In this document: positions 1 through 6,358 of the stretch, in pieces
Position numbering within the stretch: the first letter of the stretch is position 1
Layout: every line of letters starts with the position of its first letter
NCBI GenBank assembly: GCA_036518635.1
Contig: DATDMT010000257.1
Location: 1-7,726, forward strand
Length of the DNA: 7,726 nucleotides
From: AWTP1-18 sp036518635
GTDB lineage: Bacteria > Pseudomonadota > Gammaproteobacteria > Burkholderiales > Rhodocyclaceae
Direction of reading: 5' to 3'
The notes under the pieces: model-generated
The model's input: the letters and a program-made list of their open reading frames with translations, nothing else
Told to the model about the DNA's origin: nothing
Databases searched by the model: none
Position numbers and translations under genes: made by a program

Positions 1-245
1 AAATCCAGCAGTTGCAGGCGCTGCACGCCCAGAAGGTTGTTGGCGGCACGGGCGGCGCGGGCTAATGCCGACAATTCGGCGTCGGCTGCAGCCCGGTCGC
101 GCTGTTGGCCGCGGGAGGTGGCGCCCTCGGCGACGATCAGCACCGATACGGCATCGCCGCGGGCGGCGTGGCGAGCGATGGCGCCACCGCAGCCGAGTAC
201 TTCGTCATCGGGGTGGGCGGCCACCACCAGCACCTTGTTGCTCAT
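1..245 (-). CDS. PIG-L/LmbE-family zinc deacetylase, N-terminal part (3' end outside window)
   Basis: The N-terminal 81 residues are visible and the gene continues past the left edge. The protein begins MSNKVLVVAAHPDDEVLGCGG. The AHPDDE motif (residues 10-15), followed by hydrophobic E-V-L-G-C-G-G, is the hallmark of the PIG-L/LmbE family: metallo-deacetylases that remove N-acetyl groups from GlcNAc-type sugars, with His11 and Asp14 as expected zinc ligand and neighbouring acidic catalytic residues. The rest of the family signature, a second His motif further on, would lie outside the window. The ATG overlaps the stop of pseF by 4 bp (ATGA), so it belongs to the pseudaminic acid operon. From that context I infer that it de-N-acetylates a nonulosonate or a precursor, perhaps to allow another N-acyl group. 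This substrate is not shown by the sequence. It could instead act on another glycan. Family call is firm, substrate unknown. Confidence 0.88.
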   Translation of the reverse strand, partial: MSNKVLVVAAHPDDEVLGCGGAIARHAARGDAVSVLIVAEGATSRGQQRDRAAADAELSALARAARAANNLLGVQRLQLLD

Positions 246-949
246 GTCGTCTCCTTGCCTTCTTCGGCAGCCAGCACCTGCCACAACAGCTCGGCGCGGC
301 GCCAATCTTCCGCTGTGTCGATGTCCTGCACCCGGTGGCGCGGCAGCAGCACGGCGATGGCGCGCTCCGAGAACAGCGGAACGTCCGTCAGCCAGGCCTG
401 GGCCTTGCCCCAGTAGAACTGCCCGGCATCGTGGCAGGCCTCGTCCAGATCCTGGGAGCGGCACTCGATGTATTGCGGAAACATCGGCGCCACCGCATCG
501 CCCGGCAGCAGGCGTAGTGCCCGCTGTACCGGGAAGGGAAAGGTGGCGGCGGAAAAGGCGTAGTCGCGGCCGCTGTCATTGAGGGCGCGGTGGCCACGGG
601 CGAGGCTATCCGCGGTGACGAAAGGGGCGGTGGCGTAGATACAGCACACCTCGTCGGCCGGCGTGCCCTGTCCAGCCAGCCATTCAATGCAGTGCTTGAC
701 CACGGCCTCGGTGCCGGCGAAATCGTTCGATAGATCGGCCGGGCGCACAAAGGGCGTCTCGGCACCCCAGGTGCGCGCCACTGCGGCAATCTCCTCGTCG
801 TCGGTGGAGACAATGATGCGATCGAAGAGGCCGCAGCCGAGGGCGGCGCCGATCGAATGGGCGATGATCGGCTTGCCGGCGAAATCGCGGATGTTTTTGC
901 GCGGAATCCGCTTGCTGCCGCCGCGGGCTGGAATGACGGCAACCTTCAT
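242..949 (-). CDS. pseF: Pseudaminic acid cytidylyltransferase (CMP-Pse synthetase)
   Basis: This cytosolic enzyme couples CTP with pseudaminic acid to give CMP-pseudaminate and pyrophosphate, the activated donor for flagellin glycosylation. The 235-residue length is normal for the family. The nucleotide-binding motif ARGGSKRIPRKN lies at residues 8-19, IIVSTDDEEIA at 45-55, the YATAPF segment at 105-110, DAGQFYWGKA around 174-183, and RVQDIDTAEDW at 206-216, which carries a conserved metal/CTP-site acidic pair typical of CMP-sialate-like synthetases. Its ATG is separated from the pseC stop by a single base (TGAgATG) and its stop overlaps the next ATG, which implies translational coupling with no promoter of its own. 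CMP-Neu5Ac or CMP-legionaminate synthetases are related, but the neighbouring pseB and pseC and the DAGQFYW segment favour pseudaminate. Confidence 0.93.
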   Translation of the reverse strand: MKVAVIPARGGSKRIPRKNIRDFAGKPIIAHSIGAALGCGLFDRIIVSTDDEEIAAVARTWGAETPFVRPADLSNDFAGTEAVVKHCIEWLAGQGTPADEVCCIYATAPFVTADSLARGHRALNDSGRDYAFSAATFPFPVQRALRLLPGDAVAPMFPQYIECRSQDLDEACHDAGQFYWGKAQAWLTDVPLFSERAIAVLLPRHRVQDIDTAEDWRRAELLWQVLAAEEGKETT

Positions 950-950
950 C

Positions 951-2099
951 TCAGGTCTGCAATGCCTGCTTGACGGCCGCGACTACCTCATCTTGTTCGG
1001 CATCGCTCATGGCCGGGAACATGGGCAGGGTGATGGCCTCGGCGTAGTAGCGCTCGGCCTCCGGGCAGTGTCCAGGGCGGAAGCCGAGGCGGGCGAAGTC
1101 CGGCTGCAGATGTACCGGGATGTAATGAACGTTTACGCCGATGCCAGCGGTACGCAGCGCCTCGAACACAGCCTTGCGCCGTTCCGCCGCAACGCGGATG
1201 ACGAACAGATGCCAAGTGGATTCGGCATCCGCATCGTTGGCGGGCAGGATCAGCGGTAGTCCGGCCAGGGCGGCGCGATAGCGTGCCACCAAGGCGCGGC
1301 GGCGGGCGATGAAGTCGGGCAGGCGGCGCATCTGGCTGGCGCCTAGCGCGGCCTGCATGTCGGTGATGCGGAAGTTGTAGCCGAGGGCGATCTGCTGGTA
1401 GTACCAGGGGCCGTCGCTAGGGCCTTCCATCAGCGCTCCGTCCCGCGTGATGCCGTGGCTGCGCAACAGCCCGACGCGGTCGGCGAGGGTGCGATCCTGG
1501 GCCAGCACCATGCCGCCTTCGCCGGTGGTGACGAGTTTCACCGGGTGGAAGCTGGCGACCACCATGTCGCTGCGGCGGCAGGCGCCGACCAGGGCCGGGC
1601 CGTCGGTTGCACCGAGCGCGTGGCTGGCATCTTCGATGATGCGGAAGCCGTATTCTTCGGCCAGGTCGCCGATGGCATCCATGTCGCAACAGCGGCCGGA
1701 GAAGTGCACCGGGATCACCAACTTGGGCAGGGTGCCGGCGCGTTTGGCCGCGGCAAGTTTTTCCGCCAAGCGGGCCGGCGAAAGATTCAGGGTGGCCGGG
1801 TCGATGTCCACGAAGTCCACCTCGGCACCGCAATAGCGGGCGCAGTTAGCCGAGGCGACGAAGGTGTTGGGCGAGGTCCACACCCGGTCGCCGGGACCGA
1901 CGCCCAGCGCTAAACAGGCCAAGTGCAGGGCCGCCGTGGCATTGCAGACGGCTACACCATGGGCGGCGCCGCAATAATCGGCGACCACCTGTTCGAAGCG
2001 TGGAATCGCTGGGCCCTGGGTCAGCCAGTCGGAATCGAGTACCGTGCGGACTGCGGCCTTGTCGTCCTCGTCCAGCCACTGGCGACCATAGGGAATCAT
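951..2099 (-). CDS. pseC: UDP-4-amino-4,6-dideoxy-N-acetyl-beta-L-altrosamine transaminase
   Basis: This PLP-dependent aminotransferase of the DegT/DnrJ/EryC1 (ArnB-like) fold transfers an amino group from glutamate to C4 of the 4-keto sugar made by PseB, the second step of pseudaminic acid synthesis. The 382 residues are the usual full length. The N-terminus (IPYGRQWLDEDD, then V-L-D-S-D-W-L-T-Q-G-P) is typical of PseC. The PLP-contacting Asp is in IIEDASHALGA (Asp157), and the Schiff-base lysine is Lys188 in SFHPVKLVTTGEGGMV. C-terminal HYIPVHLQPDF is a conserved sugar-nucleotide aminotransferase segment. The ATG overlaps the pseB stop by 4 bp (ATGA) and the stop lies 1 bp before pseF. A related 4-aminotransferase for bacillosamine or legionaminate is the main alternative, but adjacency to an inverting PseB supports PseC. 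Confidence 0.93.
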   Translation of the reverse strand: MIPYGRQWLDEDDKAAVRTVLDSDWLTQGPAIPRFEQVVADYCGAAHGVAVCNATAALHLACLALGVGPGDRVWTSPNTFVASANCARYCGAEVDFVDIDPATLNLSPARLAEKLAAAKRAGTLPKLVIPVHFSGRCCDMDAIGDLAEEYGFRIIEDASHALGATDGPALVGACRRSDMVVASFHPVKLVTTGEGGMVLAQDRTLADRVGLLRSHGITRDGALMEGPSDGPWYYQQIALGYNFRITDMQAALGASQMRRLPDFIARRRALVARYRAALAGLPLILPANDADAESTWHLFVIRVAAERRKAVFEALRTAGIGVNVHYIPVHLQPDFARLGFRPGHCPEAERYYAEAITLPMFPAMSDAEQDEVVAAVKQALQT

Positions 2100-3109
2100 G
2101 CGCCGGCAATCCGGTTGAAATCGCGGATTTGTTCCACGCTAAGGAAGTCCGCGTTGTTTCCCGAGTTGTATTCAAACCCTTGGGCCACCAGCACACCCTT
2201 CTCGCCCTTGCGATTGGTGCTGTAGTCATGGTCCACATTATGGAAACGGATGGTCGGCTGGAGCACGAAGTGGTCGTGAAATTCCAGGGTCAGATGGGAG
2301 TCATCCGAGGGGCACATGATCTCGTGGAGCTTCTCGCCGGGGCGGATACCGATCACCGTAGTCGGCATCCCCGGGGCGATTGCCTCGGCCAGATCAGTGA
2401 TGCGGATCGAGGGAATCTTCGGCACGAAGATCTCGCCGCCATACATGCGCTCGAAATTGGTCAGTACGAAGTCGACGCCCTGCTGCAGGGTGATCCAGAA
2501 GCGGGTCATCCGGTCGTCGGTGATCGGCAGTGACTGGGCGCCTTCCGCAATCAGCTTGCGGAAGAAGGGCACCACCGAGCCGCGGGAACCGACTACGTTG
2601 CCGTAGCGCACCACGCTGAAGATGGTGCGATGGCCGCCGGCCTGATTGTTGGCGGCGACGAAGAGCTTGTCCGAGGCCAGTTTAGTGGCGCCGTAAAGGT
2701 TGATCGGGTTGGCCGCCTTGTCGGTGGACAGGGCGATTACCTTCTCCACATTGTTGGCGAGGGCGGCGTGGATCACGTTCTCGGCGCCGTGGATGTTGGT
2801 CTTGATGCACTCCATCGGGTTGTATTCGGCCGCCGGCACCTGCTTCAGCGCGGCGGCATGGATCACGACGTCCACGCCGTTCATGGCCTGGGTCAGGCGT
2901 TCCTTGTCGCGCACATCGCCAATGAAGTAGCGCATCGCCGGCTGGTTGAATTCCTGCTGCATCTCGAACTGCTTTAGTTCGTCGCGGGAATAGACAATGA
3001 TCCGGCGCGGCTGGTGGTGCGCCAGCAGGGTGCGGACGTACTGCTTGCCGAAGGAGCCGGTGCCGCCGGTGATGAGGATGGATTTGTTGTCGAACATGGG
3101 AGCGATCAT
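2096..3109 (-). CDS. pseB: UDP-N-acetylglucosamine 4,6-dehydratase (inverting)
   Basis: PseB converts UDP-GlcNAc to UDP-2-acetamido-2,6-dideoxy-beta-L-arabino-hexos-4-ulose, the first committed step of pseudaminic acid synthesis, in the cytosol. It is a short-chain dehydrogenase/reductase. The NADP-binding glycine motif is TGGTGSFG (residues 14-21), followed by Y-S-R-D-E-L-K-Q around 40-47. The catalytic STDKAANP carries Asp130 and Lys131, and the YxxxK pair is Tyr139 and Lys143. The short length (337) and Asp/Lys in place of the usual Thr-Asp-Glu match the soluble inverting FlaA1/PseB type rather than the membrane-bound retaining PglF type. The given ATG overlaps the upstream maf stop (ATGA). 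A second ATG at 3097 gives the commoner family start MFDNKSILITGG, so the first four residues may not be translated. No strong ribosome site decides between them. Confidence 0.95.
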   Translation of the reverse strand: MIAPMFDNKSILITGGTGSFGKQYVRTLLAHHQPRRIIVYSRDELKQFEMQQEFNQPAMRYFIGDVRDKERLTQAMNGVDVVIHAAALKQVPAAEYNPMECIKTNIHGAENVIHAALANNVEKVIALSTDKAANPINLYGATKLASDKLFVAANNQAGGHRTIFSVVRYGNVVGSRGSVVPFFRKLIAEGAQSLPITDDRMTRFWITLQQGVDFVLTNFERMYGGEIFVPKIPSIRITDLAEAIAPGMPTTVIGIRPGEKLHEIMCPSDDSHLTLEFHDHFVLQPTIRFHNVDHDYSTNRKGEKGVLVAQGFEYNSGNNADFLSVEQIRDFNRIAGA

Positions 3110-5181
3110 CCGTTGATGTCTTGAGCGAGAACACGTGGAACTGGGCTTGCGGGGTCGGTATCTTCGACTGTCGCCAGTGCCGTATCTAGAAATGCAGAAA
3201 CTTCGGCCATGGCCTGTTTGGCGAACTCAGTGGCCACGCCGTTTTCCGGAATGACTGCCAGATAATCGTAAATTCGCCTCATTAAGTGGAGTGAAGATCC
3301 GCGTATGGTCCACATCGCAGCAGGTGCTTCCGTCTTCAGCGAGTCAATGGTACGCAGGATGTCGGCAAGCCGATCTAGCACTTCTAGTTTTGAAGTGGGG
3401 CTCTGGTCGAGTAGTGGCTTTATTTTCGCGTTGAAATGACGAATCTGGTCGACCAGAACGCCATGCAATTTGTGTTCGTCGAAAGCGCCTGGTGCCTCGA
3501 AATTTGCCCGGATTTGCGCCAAGGTTTCCTGTTTTGTGGGAACGTCGGTAGGAAAACGATATTCCTCAGGACGTACCGGGCGCGCGCCCTTGATCAATAC
3601 GCCATCGTTCAGATTGATGACTTCGGCATTGGGGTGGAGGGAGATTTCGAATTCCAACCGCAGACGAGCCATGGTCAAAATGTCGTTGGAATGGGCAGTG
3701 CCGCCGAAATTGGCGGGAGCCGCCAGAGTCATGCCGGATACGTTTTTAGCTGCTTCCTTCTCTGCGACATCCTTGAAACTCTTGGGTAGATCGTCGGTGT
3801 TGTAGTAAAGCGATTTCGCGGAGTGATGTTTCTCGGGGTCGCGCGCCCCCATATCGGTACCGATCAGAAGTACTCGGCTAAAGCCCATCCCCATCAACCA
3901 ACCGGTGGCGCCATTGGTGACCGTTGGAAAGGTCGCAACGCGGACGAAATCCAGTGGCGCCGCGTCGCCTGCGGAGTCGCTCATCTTCATGAACATCAGG
4001 CCGTCGCCAAACGACTCGAATACCTGCGGATGGAGCACGTTGGGGCCGACGAGCGTCACCTGGGACAGTAATTCAGTCGATACGGTACCCTGCAATGCCT
4101 CGACAGTTGCGTAGGGGCGCTCAATCTCAACATGGAAGTCGGGGACGATGCCGTACTTGGACAATGAGCCCAAGGCGGAACCGCAAGACACTACGACTGC
4201 GCGTTCGCGGTTTTCTCGAATAAGATCAACCAGATTGTCCAGCGACGGGCCGTTCGCTACGACGATGGCCACGGCCTGCGGGTCAATGGGGCGTCGCCGC
4301 TTCAATACAGGACGGCGGGCGGCGAAATTCGCCAGCGAGTGGCGTACGGAAAGAAATTCGTCGTCAAACCAGCCCCATCCACGGTAGTAAAGCCAAAGTT
4401 TTCGCTGTAGCTCTTCTTCGATCTTGGCCGCCACCTCGGTGTTTCGGAGATTGTGGAACAGGGAAATGCCGTGAATGAAATAGGGCGGCCAGAAATGATT
4501 CAGGACTTGATCAAGTTGGGAAAGAATGTCTTCCGGGCTGCTGGAAGAGATCAGCGTGAAATGAACGTTTTTCCGACGCAAATAGTCGTTGTAAAGGGCG
4601 ACGTAATCGGTGAATCCAAGAGACAGCTTGGTGATGCCGGGATCGTTGTCAATGATGATCAGATGACGGATCGTGAAACGCTCCAGCAACTGGAACAAAT
4701 GTGATCCGTAACCCGAGCCAAACACGATGACGATGGGCGCGACCCGCTCACCAAAATCGGGAAAATCCAAAGCCTTGCTTTGTCCGCAGAGGCGCACGAA
4801 CAGATTGTCGATCCGATTGCGGCAGTTACTGTCGTGGAAGGAGAACATGTAACTGCGCAGGTAGTCGTCTTCTTCCGGCTCGTCGCGTTCTTCGGTCGGC
4901 AAGGTATGTTTCATCCGGCCGATGATCGCCATCCTGGCGGGCGATTCAAAAATCTGCATGGCTTGATGAGTCACATCAAGCAAGTCGTTCAAAGGCATCG
5001 GCTGCTCGTCGAAACGCAATTCGACTTCCAACTGTTCGTTGATCCGCGTGGTGATCTTTGCTGCTGACGAAGCCTGGATCAGGCTTTCATAGAGCGACGG
5101 CAGTTGTTCCTTGAAAAATGCCAGGTTCGCATTGAACGTGGCGTTGATTTTTTCCAGGTAGCGCTGTTGTGCTTCCGACAC
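3106..5181 (-). CDS. maf: Maf-type flagellin glycosyltransferase (motility-associated factor, DUF115)
   Basis: Maf proteins transfer nonulosonic acid from the CMP donor to Ser/Thr of flagellin in the cytoplasm before export. The 691 residues fit the family. The N-terminal third begins with an alpha-helical stretch (1-80) and an acidic loop (97-106). A nucleotide-fold segment VIVFGSGYGSHLFQLLE lies at 151-167, followed by LIIIDNDPG. The DUF115/MptE-like core runs from about 290 to 500 with VVANGPSLDNL (307-317), SCGSALGSLSKYGIVPDFHVEIE (332-354), TNGATGWLMGMGF (422-434) and VLLIGTDMGARDP (437-449). The C-terminal part is helical. It heads the operon and overlaps pseB by 4 bp, tying donor synthesis to transfer. 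The gene is visibly less GC-rich than its neighbours. The start is GTG, chosen for the well-placed AAGGAG. The ATG two bases upstream is out of frame. Confidence 0.92.
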   Translation of the reverse strand: MSEAQQRYLEKINATFNANLAFFKEQLPSLYESLIQASSAAKITTRINEQLEVELRFDEQPMPLNDLLDVTHQAMQIFESPARMAIIGRMKHTLPTEERDEPEEDDYLRSYMFSFHDSNCRNRIDNLFVRLCGQSKALDFPDFGERVAPIVIVFGSGYGSHLFQLLERFTIRHLIIIDNDPGITKLSLGFTDYVALYNDYLRRKNVHFTLISSSSPEDILSQLDQVLNHFWPPYFIHGISLFHNLRNTEVAAKIEEELQRKLWLYYRGWGWFDDEFLSVRHSLANFAARRPVLKRRRPIDPQAVAIVVANGPSLDNLVDLIRENRERAVVVSCGSALGSLSKYGIVPDFHVEIERPYATVEALQGTVSTELLSQVTLVGPNVLHPQVFESFGDGLMFMKMSDSAGDAAPLDFVRVATFPTVTNGATGWLMGMGFSRVLLIGTDMGARDPEKHHSAKSLYYNTDDLPKSFKDVAEKEAAKNVSGMTLAAPANFGGTAHSNDILTMARLRLEFEISLHPNAEVINLNDGVLIKGARPVRPEEYRFPTDVPTKQETLAQIRANFEAPGAFDEHKLHGVLVDQIRHFNAKIKPLLDQSPTSKLEVLDRLADILRTIDSLKTEAPAAMWTIRGSSLHLMRRIYDYLAVIPENGVATEFAKQAMAEVSAFLDTALATVEDTDPASPVPRVLAQDING

Positions 5182-5187
5182 ATCAAT

Positions 5188-5193
5188 CTCCTT
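5188..5193 (-). promoter_or_regulatory. Shine-Dalgarno that fixes the GTG start of maf
   Basis: On the minus strand AAGGAG is followed by a 6-nt spacer and GTG at 5181-5179. An overlapping ATG begins two bases earlier (5183) but reads out of frame with the Maf protein, and no in-frame ATG lies between this site and the GTG. This is the only strong ribosome site seen in the glycosylation operon. The downstream genes seem to depend on overlap coupling instead. Confidence 0.7.
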
Positions 5194-5229
5194 AGGCGCG
5201 GGCAGGGCGCCCGGCAGTTCAAGAGCGGA

Positions 5230-5235
5230 ATTCTA
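5230..5235 (-). promoter_or_regulatory. Candidate -10 element upstream of maf
   Basis: TAGAAT on the minus strand matches the sigma70 -10 consensus at 5 of 6 positions and would give a leader of about 40 nt before the maf GTG. No good -35 is present at 16-18 bp, where the sequence is G-rich. I found no convincing flagellar sigma28 or sigma54 motif in the 109-bp gap between the prepilin gene and maf. Reading through from the upstream operon is possible as well, because no clear terminator separates them. Confidence 0.3.
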
Positions 5236-5290
5236 GCCCGGAAGTCCGTTGAACCCCATGCAGGGGGAGTTCCTGCTTTGATCCTGCCCC

Positions 5291-5761
5291 CTACTTTCCG
5301 GCGGGTGCGGATGCTTTGGCCGCTGCGGCTGGTAGAGGCGAGGAGGGAGAGATGGGGCTACGCACCGTGCTGACAGCAGGCAGCGCGGGCGCGAGGAAGG
5401 ACAATGCCCTTCCTTCCCTGACGACCGAATAACGCTGGAACGGGGTATAGGCAATGCGGATGGGCGGTAGCACTTTCTCTCCGGCAACGCTGATATTGCT
5501 GACCTCTACCGTGGGAAGGCCTTGACCGCTGGGTTGCAGCGATATTTTCTCGTCACCCAGTTGCTGGTGAGCCTCGGCAATCACTATGGCCGCCAGCCGC
5601 GCCGAATCGTTGAGCAGGCCACTCACCATGTCCTGGTGCCGCCGTTCCTGATCGGCTCGGCGCATCAGGCCGTGGATTTGGGCCAGAATGACCGCGGCCG
5701 CGGCCCCGGCCACGGTGAGTGCGACCAATACTTCGATCAGGGTGAAGCCGCGCGTTCTCAC
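5291..5761 (-). CDS. Type IV prepilin/type II secretion pseudopilin-like protein
   Basis: The protein starts MRTRGFTLIEVLVAL, a class III prepilin leader: a short basic leader, Gly5 before the predicted PilD cleavage, Phe6 as the new N-terminus and Glu at +5. A hydrophobic helix of about 20 residues (6-29) anchors it in the inner membrane. A charged helical segment follows (34-70), then a short beta-rich head. At 156 residues it is in the range of minor pseudopilins such as GspI/GspH or PilV, but I cannot assign the exact class. The last 35 or so residues are rich in Ala, Pro and Ser, unusual for a compact pilin head and possibly disordered. The start is GTG, overlapping the upstream stop by 4 bp (GTGA) with no evident ribosome site, so translation is probably coupled. 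It is the last gene of the dockerin-protein operon. Confidence 0.82.
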   Translation of the reverse strand: MRTRGFTLIEVLVALTVAGAAAAVILAQIHGLMRRADQERRHQDMVSGLLNDSARLAAIVIAEAHQQLGDEKISLQPSGQGLPTVEVSNISVAGEKVLPPIRIAYTPFQRYSVVREGRALSFLAPALPAVSTVRSPISPSSPLPAAAAKASAPAGK

Positions 5762-6345
5762 GGGGTGGCGATGGTGCGGCTGATTCCGCCGCCGTAGAGC
5801 CGCAGGATACGGAAATCTGCCGCGTCGCAGACGCCGTCGCCATTCGCGTCGGTGGTGTCATCGCAGGGTAGATCGGTACGCTGGCTTAGGCGCTGCGCTC
5901 CCGGATTGGCTTGCTCGACATCGCTCAGTTCAGCCGTCTTGCGGCCCAGGACCAAATCGAGGGGTGTCCGGTCCGGTAATGTTTTGCCTTGAAAGCGGAT
6001 GGCGGCGATGGCGCCGCTCGGTTGCAGCAAGGAATAGCGCCGCTTGCCCTGCTGCAACTCCAAAACCACCAGGCTGCCATTGAATGAGGCCGTTCGTGTG
6101 ACGATGGCCTGGTAGCTGCTTCGCCCGACGACACCCTGCCCCACCAGGCGTCCGTCGGTCACGGAAAAAGCCAGGATCGCATCACCCACCATCGGCGTAA
6201 CACCGGGGGCGTCGGAGCCACCGGCCAGGGAGCCGCTCAGTACCATCAATGCCGGCGGCTCGGGCAAGGCGAAGGATGGGATGGCCCAGAAAGACAAGAA
6301 AGCCGCCGCTAAGGCAGAAAATGCCGTGCAAAGCAGGTACCGCAA
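5758..6345 (-). CDS. Secreted protein with a single dockerin/EF-hand-like calcium loop
   Basis: This exported protein of unknown function has a Sec signal peptide (MRYLLCTAFSALAAAFLSF, probable cleavage after SFA at residue 26), a beta-rich domain (about 32-140), and a C-terminal calcium-loop motif at residues 166-177, D-A-N-G-D-G-V-C-D-A-A-D, with acidic or Asn residues at loop positions 1, 3, 5, 9 and 12. Two cysteines (161 and 173) flank or sit inside the loop. Only one loop is seen, whereas a full dockerin has two; a thrombospondin type 3-like repeat is an alternative. The domain before it aligns with the upstream paralogue through T-S-F-N-G, V-L-x-L-x-x-G, Y-x-L and L-P-x-R-T. The start is TTG, the only start codon in this frame between the previous in-frame stop and the signal peptide, with no visible Shine-Dalgarno. 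It lies 13 bp after the upstream gene. Confidence 0.72.
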   Translation of the reverse strand: MRYLLCTAFSALAAAFLSFWAIPSFALPEPPALMVLSGSLAGGSDAPGVTPMVGDAILAFSVTDGRLVGQGVVGRSSYQAIVTRTASFNGSLVVLELQQGKRRYSLLQPSGAIAAIRFQGKTLPDRTPLDLVLGRKTAELSDVEQANPGAQRLSQRTDLPCDDTTDANGDGVCDAADFRILRLYGGGISRTIATP

Positions 6346-6358
6346 GGGATGTTGAGGG

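Noticed and set aside
663..1259. Plus-strand open frame of 198 codons over pseF/pseC
   Set aside because: It is antisense to two firmly identified enzymes. GC-rich third positions commonly leave such antisense frames open, and the product has no recognisable motif.
242..3109. Legionaminic acid or bacillosamine pathway instead of pseudaminic acid
   Set aside because: The dehydratase is the short soluble inverting PseB type rather than the membrane-bound retaining type, and PseC and PseF motifs agree with it.
5260..5276. Hairpin GCAGG...CCTGC after the prepilin gene as a terminator
   Set aside because: The stem is only 5 bp and no T run follows it in the minus-strand direction, so it is not a credible rho-independent terminator.
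5233..5487. Minus-strand frame of 84 codons overlapping the prepilin 3' end and the intergenic gap
   Set aside because: It is a Pro/Arg/Ser-rich out-of-frame reading of the prepilin gene without domain or start signals.
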